This document shows, one piece after another, positions 49,038 to 58,243 of a stretch of 64,000 nucleotides of DNA. How positions within the stretch are numbered: the stretch's first letter is position 1; each line of letters opens with the position of its first letter. A program made the translations under genes and the position numbers. The notes below the pieces were generated by a model, which saw only the letters and a program-made list of their open reading frames with translations, was not told the origin of the DNA and made no database searches. Location: the NCBI RefSeq assembly GCF_000950575.1, contig NZ_CP011005.1:186001-250000 (forward strand), in the 5' to 3' direction. The stretch comes from Psychromicrobium lacuslunae (lineage in GTDB: Bacteria > Actinomycetota > Actinomycetes > Actinomycetales > Micrococcaceae).

Positions 49038-50060
49038 ATGGAATTGCTCGTCGGCTCTTACACTTCAGCTCAGAATCACGGTGCCGGGATCAGCGCTGTC
49101 CCGATCAAAGCCGATGGGTTACTGGGCGAACCGCGGACACTGGCCGAGATTTCCGATCCTTCCTTTCTGGCTCTCGCCGACGACGGGGTTTTCGCGGTAC
49201 AAGAGCAGCAGCAAGGCAAAGTGGCGGTTTTCGAGCGCGATCCAAGCAATGGGGCGTTGGAACTGGTGAGCGAGTCCGAGGTGATCGGTGTTGATCCCTG
49301 TCATCTGACGCTGCTTACCGATGGCCGGGTGGTTGCGGCGAACTATGGTTCTGGATCGGTGGTGCTTTTGAGCGCGACTAATCGTCTAGAACTCCAAGAC
49401 CTCGTGCAGTTTGACGGCTCGGGGCCGGTGACCGAGCGTCAGGTTGGCCCGCACGCTCATCAAGTGGTGCCAACTCCGTACGGTACGCTGCTGGTCAGCG
49501 ATCTGGGCTCGGATACGGTGACCGAATTCCGTCTGGTCGATCAGCGGCTCGAAGCGCAGGCCACCCTACGATTACCCGCCGGAGCCGGGCCACGGCACCT
49601 GGTTTTCCGACGCGGCGAAACCACTGATTGGCTTCTGGTGCTCGGCGAGCTCGACGGTGGTTTCCATCTCTTTGCACGACCACGCCGAGAAGCTTCCGGA
49701 GACTGGAACTACACTGGGAGCGTCCCGCTCGCCAGCAGAGAAAGCGTCGGAACAAGCTACCCGGCCCATATCGAGTTGTCTGCCGATCAGCGCCTGGCTT
49801 ATGTGAGTGTGCGAGGCCAAGACCAGATCAGCGTTTTTGACCTGACGCCATTGGGGCGGGACGAAATGCCGCTGCTGCTTCAGGAGCAGCCGACGGAAGG
49901 AGTTTGGCCCAGACACTTTGCGCTGGGAAATGGGGTGCTTTACGCCGCCAATCAGTTTTCCGACAACATCGTTGTCTTCGCGTTGGGATCAGATGGGCTG
50001 CTGGCTGAAAAGCTCCAAGAAGTGACTATCGGCACACCGGTCTGCCTGGTACTCGGCTGA
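49038..50060 (+). CDS. lactonase-family seven-bladed beta-propeller protein
   Basis: 340 residues. It matches the PF10282 lactonase family (6-phosphogluconolactonase-like of the YbhE type): VGSYTSAQNHGAGISA at the start, HLTLLTDGRVVAANYGSGSV, GPHAHQVVPTPYG, GAGPRHLVFR, HIELSADQRLAYVSVRGQDQISVF and ANQFSDNIVVFAL. No signal peptide. Whether it hydrolyses 6-phosphogluconolactone here is inference; a PGL of another family may do this elsewhere. Confidence 0.87.
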   Translation: MELLVGSYTSAQNHGAGISAVPIKADGLLGEPRTLAEISDPSFLALADDGVFAVQEQQQGKVAVFERDPSNGALELVSESEVIGVDPCHLTLLTDGRVVAANYGSGSVVLLSATNRLELQDLVQFDGSGPVTERQVGPHAHQVVPTPYGTLLVSDLGSDTVTEFRLVDQRLEAQATLRLPAGAGPRHLVFRRGETTDWLLVLGELDGGFHLFARPRREASGDWNYTGSVPLASRESVGTSYPAHIELSADQRLAYVSVRGQDQISVFDLTPLGRDEMPLLLQEQPTEGVWPRHFALGNGVLYAANQFSDNIVVFALGSDGLLAEKLQEVTIGTPVCLVLG

Positions 50061-50187
50061 ACTTCACCCCGGTGCCGCAGGCCGGTAGGCTTGCAGTGTC
50101 GATCTGAGTTGATCGGACAATAAGACGTTCCGTTCCGTATTTTGCGTACCGCATCCAGCTGTTCGCCTATCCCAGGAGTTGACCATT

Positions 50188-51576
50188 ATGGCCGCCAATA
50201 AATCCGCTCTCGACCCGATTATTTCGCTGGCTAAACGCCGCGGCTTTGTCTTCCAAGCGGGCGAGATCTACGGCGGTTCACGGTCGGCCTGGGATTACGG
50301 ACCACTCGGCGTCGAGCTCAAAGAGAACATCAAACAGCAGTGGTGGCAGACCTTCGTCCGTGGCCGCGACGATATGGTCGGCTTAGATTCCTCCGTCATT
50401 CTGCCCACCCCCACCTGGGTGGCTTCGGGGCACGTCGAAACCTTCACCGACCCGCTGGTCGAGTCGTTGCACACCCACAAGCGTTACCGTGCCGATCATT
50501 TGATTGAGGCCTACACCGCGAAGCACGGCCACCCGCCGGAAAATGGCCTAGCCGATATTAAGGACCCGGACACCGGCCAGCCCGGCAGCTGGACCGAGCC
50601 GCAACTTTTCTCCGGTCTGATGAAAACCTACCTGGGCCCGGTGGATAACGAAGAGGGCTTGCACTACCTGCGCCCGGAAACCGCTCAGGGCATCTTCACC
50701 AACTTTAATAATGTGGTGACCACCTCACGGAAGAAGCCGCCGTTCGGTATCGGTCAGATGGGCAAGGCCTTCCGCAACGAGATCACCCCGGGTAACTTCA
50801 TCTTCCGCACTCGTGAGTTTGAGCAGATGGAGATTGAGTTCTTCACCGCGCCCGACGAGGCGGATGAATGGTTCAAGCACTGGGTCGATGCCTGCTGGAA
50901 TTGGTTTGTCGATCTCGGCATTAACCCGGAGAACATGCGGCGGTTTGACGTGCCGGAAGAGGACCGCGCGCACTACTCGGCGGGCACCATCGACGTCGAG
51001 TACAAGTTCGGCTTCCAAGGCTCGCAGTGGGGCGAGCTAATGGGTATCGCGAACCGGACCGATTTCGATCTGACCAATCACTCGAAGGCCTCTGGTACCG
51101 AGCTCAGCTACTTCAACCAAGCCACCAATGAGCGTTACACGCCGTATGTGATCGAGCCGTCCTTTGGCTTGACCCGCTCCATGATGGCCTTCCTGGTGGA
51201 TGCTTACACCGAAGATGAGGCACCCAATACCAAGGGTGGTGTGGATAAGCGCACCGTGCTCAAACTCGACCCGAGGTTGGCCCCGGTCAAGGCGGCGGTG
51301 CTACCGCTTTCACGCAATGAGGATCTGTCGCCGAAGGCAAAGGCGCTGGGTGCCGAATTGCGTAAGAGTTGGAATATCGAGTTCGATGATGCCGGCGCAA
51401 TTGGCCGCCGCTACCGCCGCCAGGACGAGATCGGCACACCTTTCTGCATCACCGTTGACTTTGACACCTTGGATGATCAGGCCGTGACCATTCGGGAACG
51501 CGACTCAATGAGCCAGGAACGGGTGGCGCTGGATAAGGTGCGCGGCTACCTGGCCGAGCGCTTGCTAGGAGCATAA
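50188..51576 (+). CDS. glyS: glycyl-tRNA synthetase (dimeric, archaeal/eukaryal type)
   Basis: 462 residues, with AGGAG about 10 bp before the ATG at 50188. It charges tRNA-Gly. The class II motifs are present: [16 protein letters not shown]-like motif 1 region ([16 protein letters not shown]), [13 protein letters not shown] (motif 2 entry), [25 protein letters not shown], and the C-terminal [14 protein letters not shown] motif 3 followed by the anticodon-binding domain from about 355. It is of the single-chain alpha2 type found in actinobacteria. It overlaps the next gene by one base. Confidence 0.96.
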   Translation: MAANKSALDPIISLAKRRGFVFQAGEIYGGSRSAWDYGPLGVELKENIKQQWWQTFVRGRDDMVGLDSSVILPTPTWVASGHVETFTDPLVESLHTHKRYRADHLIEAYTAKHGHPPENGLADIKDPDTGQPGSWTEPQLFSGLMKTYLGPVDNEEGLHYLRPETAQGIFTNFNNVVTTSRKKPPFGIGQMGKAFRNEITPGNFIFRTREFEQMEIEFFTAPDEADEWFKHWVDACWNWFVDLGINPENMRRFDVPEEDRAHYSAGTIDVEYKFGFQGSQWGELMGIANRTDFDLTNHSKASGTELSYFNQATNERYTPYVIEPSFGLTRSMMAFLVDAYTEDEAPNTKGGVDKRTVLKLDPRLAPVKAAVLPLSRNEDLSPKAKALGAELRKSWNIEFDDAGAIGRRYRRQDEIGTPFCITVDFDTLDDQAVTIRERDSMSQERVALDKVRGYLAERLLGA

Positions 51577-52583
51577 TGGCGCTGGAATATCGACCCTGGC
51601 AAGAGGGCGACGACCGGGAGTTGCTGCAAATCTGGGGCGACCCGGAGGGTGATCAGGTCACCTGGTACCGGCAAACCCTGGAGCCCAGCACCGACGGCGG
51701 TGTGCAGCCGGATGGTTCACGACGGCATTGGAAACGGTGCATTGTGGCGACCGATCAGGGTATCCCGGTAGCTGCGGGCATGGTAATGGAGCAGAGCCTG
51801 CACAATACCAAGCTGTGGATTTATGTCGAGGTGGCCAAAGATCATCGCCGTCAGGGTGTTGGTGCTACTTTGCTCACCATGTTGCGCCATGAGGCCGAGC
51901 AAGCGCCGAGCGGTGTCCGGGCGGTGACCAGCAAGGTCGATGAAGGTACCTCCGGGGCCGCTTTTGTCGAAGCTTTGGGCTGGCAGACGGTACAGACCTC
52001 ACGGTTCATCCAGGTCGATCCGGGTAGCTTGGCGCTGCCGCGTTTCCCGAAGCGTGAGGACCAGGCCGATGAGGATGCCGGTTCTGAGTTGGTGCAAGAT
52101 CTGGCTACCGGCTCAGTCGAACTGACCGACGTCGTCGGACGCTGGTACGAGGCCGTGCATAGCGGCTGGAGTCCGACCGGGACCATCAGCCCGGGTACGG
52201 TTCAGTCGTATTTCCTTAACGATCAGGCTGGTGCGCAAGGGGCCATTGTGTTGCGCACCGAGCCGGAAAGCGCCTTTGGCAGTGCGGTTGCACCGAGCAA
52301 GAGGGGCAGAATTAGGGCGTTTGCTGTGAGCTACGGTCCGCACCCGGCGGCTGCGCCTTCAGAGGACCCGCCAGCTGATGTCTTGCTCGGCTGGGAGCCC
52401 GAGTTGGAACTGGCGGACGCTACTGCCGCGGTGCGAGACCTGGTATCCCTTTTGGCCTATCAGCATCCCGTGGTACTGGAAGTCGATAGTTCCATGGCGC
52501 CGTTGACCGCTCTGGTTGAGCCCTTGCTAGGGGCTGGAAAGGCCAAGCAACTTAGTACCACCACGATCATTGTCGACGGCTAG
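51576..52583 (+). CDS. GNAT-family N-acetyltransferase
   Basis: 335 residues. Its ATG shares one base with the glyS stop. One clear acetyl-CoA binding core lies in the first half (about 70-140: IYVEVAKDHRRQGVGATLLTML, then GTSGAAFVEALGWQ). The second half is a degenerate GNAT-like domain without the R/Q-x-x-G-x-A loop. The substrate is unknown; co-expression with glyS is likely from spacing. Confidence 0.82.
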   Translation: MALEYRPWQEGDDRELLQIWGDPEGDQVTWYRQTLEPSTDGGVQPDGSRRHWKRCIVATDQGIPVAAGMVMEQSLHNTKLWIYVEVAKDHRRQGVGATLLTMLRHEAEQAPSGVRAVTSKVDEGTSGAAFVEALGWQTVQTSRFIQVDPGSLALPRFPKREDQADEDAGSELVQDLATGSVELTDVVGRWYEAVHSGWSPTGTISPGTVQSYFLNDQAGAQGAIVLRTEPESAFGSAVAPSKRGRIRAFAVSYGPHPAAAPSEDPPADVLLGWEPELELADATAAVRDLVSLLAYQHPVVLEVDSSMAPLTALVEPLLGAGKAKQLSTTTIIVDG

Positions 52584-52585
52584 TC

Positions 52586-52601
52586 TCCGCCCTGGGGCGG
52601 A
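52586..52601. terminator. short hairpin between the GNAT gene and lysE
   Basis: TCCGCCC and GGGCGGA pair around TG, 3 bp after the GNAT stop, in a convergent gap. It could serve both directions, but lacks T-runs. Confidence 0.5.
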
Positions 52602-52642
52602 CCGTCGCTATTGAGGCAGCGCTTCAGCTGATGTGCTGCTGC

Positions 52643-53257
52643 TTAGAGCGGTTTGAGTAATAGCAGCAAACCCAAGCCGAGCATCACTAGGGCGATCACT
52701 CCGTCGAGAATTCGCCAGGCCAGCGGCTTGGCGAAGAATGGTGCCAGCAGGCGCGCTCCGTAGCCCAGCGCGGTGAACCAGAGCACGCTGCCGAGCACTG
52801 CTCCGCCACCGAAATACCAGCGCCCGGGTTCGCCGTGAGTGTTGGCAATTGAACCCAGTAGCAAAAGAGTATCCAAGTAGACGTGCGGATTCAGCCAGGT
52901 GAGCGCCAGGCAGGTGGTGAGGGCAACAGCGACTGAGAGTGGCTTGCCAGCCGGATCCCCACGCAGCTTCTCCTTACTAAAGGCCCGCCGTGCTGCCAGC
53001 AAACCATAGCCAATCAAGAAGGCGGCGCCAGCAAATCGGATAATGGTCAGTACCAGGGGAGAGGTCGCGATCAATAGGCCGATGCCGGAAATGCCGAGCA
53101 AAATCAGTAAAGCATCCGACCCTGCGCAGATTGCCACGATCAGCAGAACATGTTCTCTGCGGAGACCCTGGCGCAGCACGAAGGCGTTCTGGGCGCCAAT
53201 GGCAATAATGAGTGATAGTCCGGTGCCCAGTCCGGAGAGCGTAGCAAGAATGTCCAC
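52643..53257 (-). CDS. lysE: LysE/ArgO-family basic amino acid exporter
   Basis: 204 residues. Six membrane helices. LysE landmarks: IAIGAQNAFVLRQGLRREHVLLI in the first loop, and LTWLNPHVYLDTLLLLGSIA in the middle (the NPH/D-x-x-L motif). It exports lysine or arginine. It is divergently transcribed from a LysG/ArgP-type regulator, with 68 bp between the start codons, the classical arrangement. Confidence 0.95.
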   Translation of the reverse strand: MDILATLSGLGTGLSLIIAIGAQNAFVLRQGLRREHVLLIVAICAGSDALLILLGISGIGLLIATSPLVLTIIRFAGAAFLIGYGLLAARRAFSKEKLRGDPAGKPLSVAVALTTCLALTWLNPHVYLDTLLLLGSIANTHGEPGRWYFGGGAVLGSVLWFTALGYGARLLAPFFAKPLAWRILDGVIALVMLGLGLLLLLKPL

Positions 53258-53325
53258 TCGTCAAGGCTAGGGAACGACACAATTTTAGTACAGCTAATTT
53301 TTCTGAAGGAATATAAGATCTACTT
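53258..53325. promoter_or_regulatory. lysE-lysG divergent promoter region
   Basis: 68 bp, A+T-rich around TTTTAGTACAGCTAATTTTT (53282-53301). LysG-type regulators bind such a region and activate lysE with Lys/Arg as effector. GAAGGAA serves the regulator start. Confidence 0.5.
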
Positions 53326-54201
53326 ATGTTAGATCTACAGTTCGAGCAACTCCGGACCTTGAATGCGATAGCCACTCTGGGCAGTTTTGAGGCCGCCGCG
53401 CTGGAATTACGAGTGAGTCAATCAGCGGTTAGCCAGCGGATGAAAGCGCTCGAGAAGCAGCTGGGCCGGCCGGTGCTCTGGCGGAACAAGCCGCTGAGAC
53501 TGACCGAGCCGGGAGAAGTCGTACTGCGTTTTGCTCGCCAGCTAGAGCTCCTGGCCGTCGAATTGCAAACCGAATTAGGGTTCGGTCAGATAGTCGAACC
53601 GAGCATTGCCATCGTGGTTAATGCCGACTCGCTCAGCACCTGGGCGCTTCCCGCGCTCGCCGAGTTGAGCAGCAACCATCGTTTAGAAGTGCTGCGGGAG
53701 GATCAGGATCATTCGCTTGAGCTATTGCGTTCCGGCAAGGTAGTAGCGGCAATTACCTCCCAGGCCGAGCCAATGCCAGGGTGTCTTTCCCGCAGGCTTG
53801 GCGCGATGCGGTACTTGCCAGCCTGCACAGTTGAATTCGCGGAACGCTGGTTTCTGAATGGCGCTTCACCAGCGGCGCTGGCCGAGGCGCCGTTGGTGGT
53901 TTTTGATCGAAAAGATGACTTACAAGACCGTTACCTGCGGCTTCGGACCGCTCATCGCTTGGAGCCACCGCGCAATTACATTCCGTCCTCTCACGACTTT
54001 TTGCGTGCAGTTGAATGGGGATTGGGTTGGGGAATGCTGCCCGAGGCGCAATGCGAGGAAGCCTTGCGGAGTGGCCAGTTGGTGACGCTCAGCGAGCATC
54101 ACCTCGACGTGCAACTCTTCTGGCAACAATGGCGGCTGCACTCAAAGGCGCTCGACGCGGTGGCCGCTGGAGTTATTGAGGCAGCTGCTGGCCTGCGCTA
54201 G
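53326..54201 (+). CDS. lysG: LysR-family regulator of lysine export (LysG/ArgP type)
   Basis: 291 residues. The N-terminal winged helix (about 3-60) has LRTLNAIATLGSFEAAALELRVSQSAVSQRMKALE, very typical of ArgP/LysG. The effector domain contains NADSLSTWALPAL and GWGLGWGMLPE, the usual ArgP signature. It should sense Lys/Arg and activate the divergent lysE. Its 3' end overlaps a minus-strand membrane-protein gene by 29 bp. Confidence 0.95.
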   Translation: MLDLQFEQLRTLNAIATLGSFEAAALELRVSQSAVSQRMKALEKQLGRPVLWRNKPLRLTEPGEVVLRFARQLELLAVELQTELGFGQIVEPSIAIVVNADSLSTWALPALAELSSNHRLEVLREDQDHSLELLRSGKVVAAITSQAEPMPGCLSRRLGAMRYLPACTVEFAERWFLNGASPAALAEAPLVVFDRKDDLQDRYLRLRTAHRLEPPRNYIPSSHDFLRAVEWGLGWGMLPEAQCEEALRSGQLVTLSEHHLDVQLFWQQWRLHSKALDAVAAGVIEAAAGLR

Positions 54202-54805
54202 CCAGCGGCTGATCAGCAGCTTCGGTTAAGCCGGGCCGTAACGGAACTGGAGACAGTCGCTCTTCAATCGCCTTGAGCAGTTTCAGCACTCGCCGTTTGC
54301 TCAAGCGGAAGGCTTGAAAGGCGACGGTGCTGGTGGAGAACCCAATAATGAGCGTGGTGGTTTCAGCTTCGGGCCGGAGATAAGCGGCTAACCAGTATCC
54401 GGCCCGATCATACTTTTTCCCGAGCGAGGCTCGGAACCAGTCCTCGCCTTGATCTACCAGCAGCAACTTGGTATCGGCTGAAATGGCTTCGGCGGTGGCG
54501 TTGCGTACTTGTTCAGCGGGGGCTTGGATAGAAACGGCGACGGTAAATTCAGCGCCGTGCTCGACGGCTCGATACGTGGCGGTTTCGTAAGCGTAGTGGG
54601 CTGAGCGGCTGGCTCGGTTCAAGAGCCAGATCAGGCCGAGCAAGGGAAGCATTGAGGCAATATACAGGTTTGCGGCGGGTGAAGGCTTTGGCTCGTGTTG
54701 AAACAAGGTGGCTATATTTAAAACACTAAAAACCACGCACCAGAGCGCGTACAAGGCGAGTAATAACCCAATCCAAGGTCGAGCGTAGTGTAAGAATTTC
54801 CCCAT
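54173..54805 (-). CDS. membrane protein of unknown function, paralogue A
   Basis: 210 residues. Two membrane segments at about 12-32 and 48-62. The cytoplasmic or external part (about 85-180) has DWFRASLGKKYDRAGYWLAAYL, shared with the next gene in the form RVGYWMGAYF. The N-termini are also alike (FLHYARP against FLHKARP). I do not recognise the family. It is 38 bp downstream of its paralogue. The base composition is lower in G+C than the metabolic neighbours. Confidence 0.72.
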   Translation of the reverse strand: MGKFLHYARPWIGLLLALYALWCVVFSVLNIATLFQHEPKPSPAANLYIASMLPLLGLIWLLNRASRSAHYAYETATYRAVEHGAEFTVAVSIQAPAEQVRNATAEAISADTKLLLVDQGEDWFRASLGKKYDRAGYWLAAYLRPEAETTTLIIGFSTSTVAFQAFRLSKRRVLKLLKAIEERLSPVPLRPGLTEAADQPLASAGQQLPQ

Positions 54806-54843
54806 AGCTACAGTATAAACAAAAAATTAGCTTCTGCTAGACA

Positions 54844-55491
54844 TCAAATTTTCTGCTCAGTAGGCTGCTGGGCGAAATGTGAAACCGGTACGGGGGCCGA
54901 CGGCTGATACGTTAGCGGAATCATTTCTGCCGGGGCGATCTTGCTGGTCAGTGAATTAAGCAGGCGAGTGATTCTCCGGCGGCTCCGGCCGTAATCGTAG
55001 CCTCGGAAGGTCTTTGTCCAAATCCCAAGAGTCAGAGTAGTTCCGGCAGCGTCGGTGCTGAAATAAGCTCCCATCCAATAGCCGACTCTGTCAGCGGTCT
55101 TGCTTAGTGAAACCCAAATCCAGTCCGGATGTTCAGCATGAATGCGAAGCTTGCCGTTCTCCTGCAAGACCTCTTTCATCGCCGAGTGAACCTCAGCTGC
55201 GCTCATTGGGATAGAAACTACGCCAACGCATTCTGCGCCACGTTCCCAGAGCCGATATGGAGATCTTTCATCGACGAAGGAGGTTTTACTAATGAAGTTG
55301 CAAGCGTTTAGCGCTGCCATCCCGAGAAAAAACAAAATTAGCGTCGGCAAGGGATTGATTCTAAACGTGCCGAATGATATTTGCTTCGTAAAGAACAATA
55401 TGAGGAAGATGATTTCGGCTAAGAGGATAGCAACAGCGAACGCTATTAGAACCGGACGAGCCTTATGCAGAAATCTCAACATGAGTTTCAC
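54844..55491 (-). CDS. membrane protein of unknown function, paralogue B
   Basis: 215 residues with GTG start at 55491; ATG at 55482 is possible. Two membrane segments (about 15-36 and 48-66), then a soluble domain with WIWVSLSKTADRVGYWMGAYF. It is a tandem duplicate of the following gene by shared layout and motifs. No function can be assigned. Confidence 0.72.
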   Translation of the reverse strand: MKLMLRFLHKARPVLIAFAVAILLAEIIFLILFFTKQISFGTFRINPLPTLILFFLGMAALNACNFISKTSFVDERSPYRLWERGAECVGVVSIPMSAAEVHSAMKEVLQENGKLRIHAEHPDWIWVSLSKTADRVGYWMGAYFSTDAAGTTLTLGIWTKTFRGYDYGRSRRRITRLLNSLTSKIAPAEMIPLTYQPSAPVPVSHFAQQPTEQKI

Positions 55492-55548
55492 TCTATCAGC
55501 TTGTTCTCAAACCTCTTTATTTCCCTTAGCGGCCAAGCGTAATAAAGT

Positions 55549-56196
55549 TTAGTCCTCAGAATAACGTTTGGCTGCGGCTAATGCGACCCGCAAAGTTAGC
55601 ACGGTAAAACTCGAAACGTAGGCCGCGGTATCGCGTTGGAAACGCCAGCCTTCGCTGAGCGCTCCGGCGTCGATGACGTCAAAACCAAAGAGATCAATAA
55701 GGTCAGTGACGGTCTTCTTAGCGGCCTCGTCGTCGCCCGCAATTGGCAAGGCTCGACGGTGCTCGGTGCCTGCCAGGGTCCCGTCAGTGATCAAATCCGC
55801 GGCGGCAATATTATTAAAGGCTTTTACCACCGAGGAGCTGGGTAAATGCTGCTGCAATAATTCGCTGACAGTAGTTTCCTCTGAGTTCAGTTCGGCAATC
55901 TGGCCATCCCGCTGCGGATAGTAATTATTGGTGTCGATCACGATTTTGCCGGCCAACGGTTCCACCGGCACCTGCCGGTAGGCCTTCAGTGGCACCGTGA
56001 CTACCACAATATCGCCGGCCGCGGCCGCCTCGGCCGGGGTAGCAGCCCGGGCGTTCGGGCCGAGAGACGCTACTAAGTCTTGCAGAGTCTCCGGTCCGCG
56101 AGAGTTACTCAACACCACTTGATAGCCGTTGTTCACCGCAAGTTTTGCCAGCGCACTGCCAATGTTTCCGCTACCGATCAATCCTAAAGTTGTCAT
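55549..56196 (-). CDS. NADPH-dependent F420 reductase-like protein
   Basis: 215 residues from the ATG at 56196; the frame extends further upstream, but homologues start at MTTLGLIGSGNIG, the Rossmann loop GSGNIGSALA. Then SNSRGPETL, a feature that selects NADPH, VVVTVPL, VIDTNNYYPQRDG and KAFNNI. This is the F420_oxidored fold of small NAD(P)-binding proteins. Whether the cell makes F420 cannot be judged from this window. No clear ribosome site precedes the start. Confidence 0.88.
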   Translation of the reverse strand: MTTLGLIGSGNIGSALAKLAVNNGYQVVLSNSRGPETLQDLVASLGPNARAATPAEAAAAGDIVVVTVPLKAYRQVPVEPLAGKIVIDTNNYYPQRDGQIAELNSEETTVSELLQQHLPSSSVVKAFNNIAAADLITDGTLAGTEHRRALPIAGDDEAAKKTVTDLIDLFGFDVIDAGALSEGWRFQRDTAAYVSSFTVLTLRVALAAAKRYSED

Positions 56197-56325
56197 ATTT
56201 TTGTCAACCGAACTGCGCAAAATATATTCCACGTCAAGGAAATTTTTCAGCAAATTTTCAGCTTTTGCTGTTTCCTTGACAGCCTGGATCAGGCTATGAA
56301 GTATTGACCCGGGGGTGAGGTGACT

Positions 56326-56943
56326 ATGAAAACCATCGACGAAAGAATTTTCACCATGTGTTCAGAACATATTCCAACAACCGCCGCTGAAGATACTAAA
56401 CCTTCACTGAGTCGTCGTACCCTGATCCGCGGTGCTTCGGCTGCCGTGGTGGCCGGCGGTGCGCTGCTGGGCGGGGCAGTTCCGGCGCTTGCGGCTACCT
56501 CGCAGAATGGCTGGCCGGCAAGCGAGAAACTACCGCTGACCGCGATCAAAGTCGGTAAGGCAGATTTCCCGCCCGGGGTGTTGAAAGGCAATGTGGCCGT
56601 CGTGCTGACCTATGTAGCTCAGCAGTTCAACGCTCATGTTGAGCCATTACATGATGGCTGGTGCTGGGGCTTCAGCTACCGCAAGATCAGTGGCAGCACC
56701 CAGTACTCGAACCACTCGAGCGGCACCGCGATTGATTGCAACGCTCCCGATCATCCGCTCGGCAAGGAAGGGACCTTTACGAAGGCCCAGGTTGCCGCCA
56801 TCCACAAGATCATCAGTTACTGCGATGGTGTGGTGCGCTGGGGTGGGGATTACAACGGGCGCAAGGACGAAATGCATTTTGAGATCAATGTCGGTCCGAG
56901 CAGCCCGAAGCTGCCAGCATTGGTGAAGAAAATCAAGGGCTAA
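56326..56943 (+). CDS. Tat-exported M15-family peptidase (D-Ala-D-Ala carboxypeptidase-like)
   Basis: 205 residues. GGTGAGG lies 6 bp before the ATG at 56326. A twin-arginine signal, SRRTLIRGAS, is followed by a hydrophobic stretch and AxA-type cleavage near PALAAT (about residue 58). The zinc site is visible: SNHSSGTAIDCN (first His and Asp) and DEMHFEI (second His). This is the M15C/VanY-like layout for cell-wall peptide cleavage. It acts outside the membrane. A hairpin at 56957-56990 closes the gene. Confidence 0.88.
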   Translation: MKTIDERIFTMCSEHIPTTAAEDTKPSLSRRTLIRGASAAVVAGGALLGGAVPALAATSQNGWPASEKLPLTAIKVGKADFPPGVLKGNVAVVLTYVAQQFNAHVEPLHDGWCWGFSYRKISGSTQYSNHSSGTAIDCNAPDHPLGKEGTFTKAQVAAIHKIISYCDGVVRWGGDYNGRKDEMHFEINVGPSSPKLPALVKKIKG

Positions 56944-56956
56944 AGCATTGGCCGCG

Positions 56957-56990
56957 AAGGGCTGGGTTGCCGATCGGCAACCCAGCCCTT
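56957..56990. terminator. perfect palindromic terminator, convergent genes
   Basis: AAGGGCTGGGTTGCC and its complement around GATC, 14 bp after the M15 peptidase gene and 59 bp before the end of the oppositely oriented hydrolase gene. It is probably bidirectional. Confidence 0.85.
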
Positions 56991-57049
56991 CAGTGTTATT
57001 GCGTTTGATTCATGGGCGGACTAATGCCCACTGAGCCTCGCCTGAGACT

Positions 57050-57970
57050 TCAGTATTTTGCCAGATAAGGTCCAAACCATGGATCCTGGCTCAGCTGGCT
57101 GCTCTGGGTTGTGCCCAGGGCGTTGGTCAGACTCGGGATGACGATATTCATATACCCCGGAATCAACCAAGGGTTGGCCTTCTGGATCTCGTACGGGGTG
57201 CCGATCGGCAACGGTAGGGCCGGGCCATAAGGAATTTGTGGCGCCTGCTTGATCACCGTGTCGCCGTTGCCGCGATCTCGCAGCGGATTGATGTCGTAAC
57301 GATGGTCTATCGTTAGGTATCCTTGGACGCCATTGGCGAAACCGATCGCGTTGGTAATCATGTTCTCGGAGTGGCAGATGCCGTCGTTTTGCTTGCAGAT
57401 CTCATGCACAGCGATTTTATTGCCGAAACCGCGGTAGCCGGTCATGTGCATGCCCGGAATCACGTTGGGGAAGTTGCCCATAATGCCGCCGACGCCGTCA
57501 GCGGGCCAGCGCCGCGGATCCCCGTAAAGCACGCCGTCAATCTGGTTGTAGGGGATTGAGGGGTGATCGGCATAGTCGGCGATCACATTGCCGGCCACCA
57601 AAGCGCCTTCTGAATAGCCGGAGATCAGGATATGAGAGCCGGGGCACGCTGCGTGGAAACCATTGACAGCATTCTTGAGTTTGGTTTCGCCTTCGGCCAC
57701 AGACTGATCAAGCGCAGGCTGCACAATAATCGGCGGAACATTTGCGGAATAGTTGATCAGTTCAACGTGGTAACCCTGCTGGCGGGCGCCATTGGCGAAG
57801 TTGCCATAAGCGTTCGCGCCGGTGGGATCACCGTAGCCACCCACTGCGAAAATGCCGGTTCCGGCGCAAGCCGCCTGGGCGGCGACGGGGGTTGCTACCG
57901 CGATGCCAGCGGCGGCAACGCCGATCACCGGAAGTGCAGCGAGCCGTTGGAGCCATTTCTTGCGAATCAT
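57050..57970 (-). CDS. secreted cutinase/PE-PPE-type serine hydrolase
   Basis: 306 residues. A Sec signal peptide is followed by cleavage near AAQAACAG (about residue 33). The alpha/beta-hydrolase fold has the nucleophile in ISGYSEGALVAG, followed by YGDPRRWP, the acid in DGICHSE and the His in IDHRYD. This resembles cutinase and PE-PPE-domain hydrolases of mycobacteria. The Cys pairs of cutinases are partly present. AAAGGTGA precedes the ATG. It probably cleaves esters outside the cell. Confidence 0.87.
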   Translation of the reverse strand: MIRKKWLQRLAALPVIGVAAAGIAVATPVAAQAACAGTGIFAVGGYGDPTGANAYGNFANGARQQGYHVELINYSANVPPIIVQPALDQSVAEGETKLKNAVNGFHAACPGSHILISGYSEGALVAGNVIADYADHPSIPYNQIDGVLYGDPRRWPADGVGGIMGNFPNVIPGMHMTGYRGFGNKIAVHEICKQNDGICHSENMITNAIGFANGVQGYLTIDHRYDINPLRDRGNGDTVIKQAPQIPYGPALPLPIGTPYEIQKANPWLIPGYMNIVIPSLTNALGTTQSSQLSQDPWFGPYLAKY

Positions 57971-58243
57971 TGTGTCACCTTTACTGTCTGATGAGTTTTC
58001 TCTCGGACTGCTGATTGGCCTTGTGAGCCGCTCAAAGGTGCTGGTTGAGTGCGGATAACGGCTTTGGCGGGCACTTGCTTTGCCCCCAGTAGCAATCTGC
58101 TGTGCGTCGCCTAAGCAATCACGAGCCTACGACGTTTGAAAATGATTGACAAGTTAAATCTAGATTTCGTAAATAAGCACCAAAAATTGAAAAGGGTTTG
58201 CCCATCGTTCACCGAGGGGTGTTAGGGGGTTGGCCCAGGGAAC
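57971..58243. other. 273-bp intergenic region between acyltransferase and hydrolase genes
   Basis: It holds the minus-strand promoter of the secreted hydrolase. On the plus strand, TTGACA (58146-58151), an 18-bp spacer and TAAATA (58170-58175) form a good promoter that leads into the antisense of the acyltransferase gene. No protein gene is visible. Confidence 0.5.

Noticed and set aside
50061-50187. T-box or glycine riboswitch before glyS
   Set aside because: No T-box TGGNACC-like motif and no glycine-aptamer pattern seen in the 127 bp.
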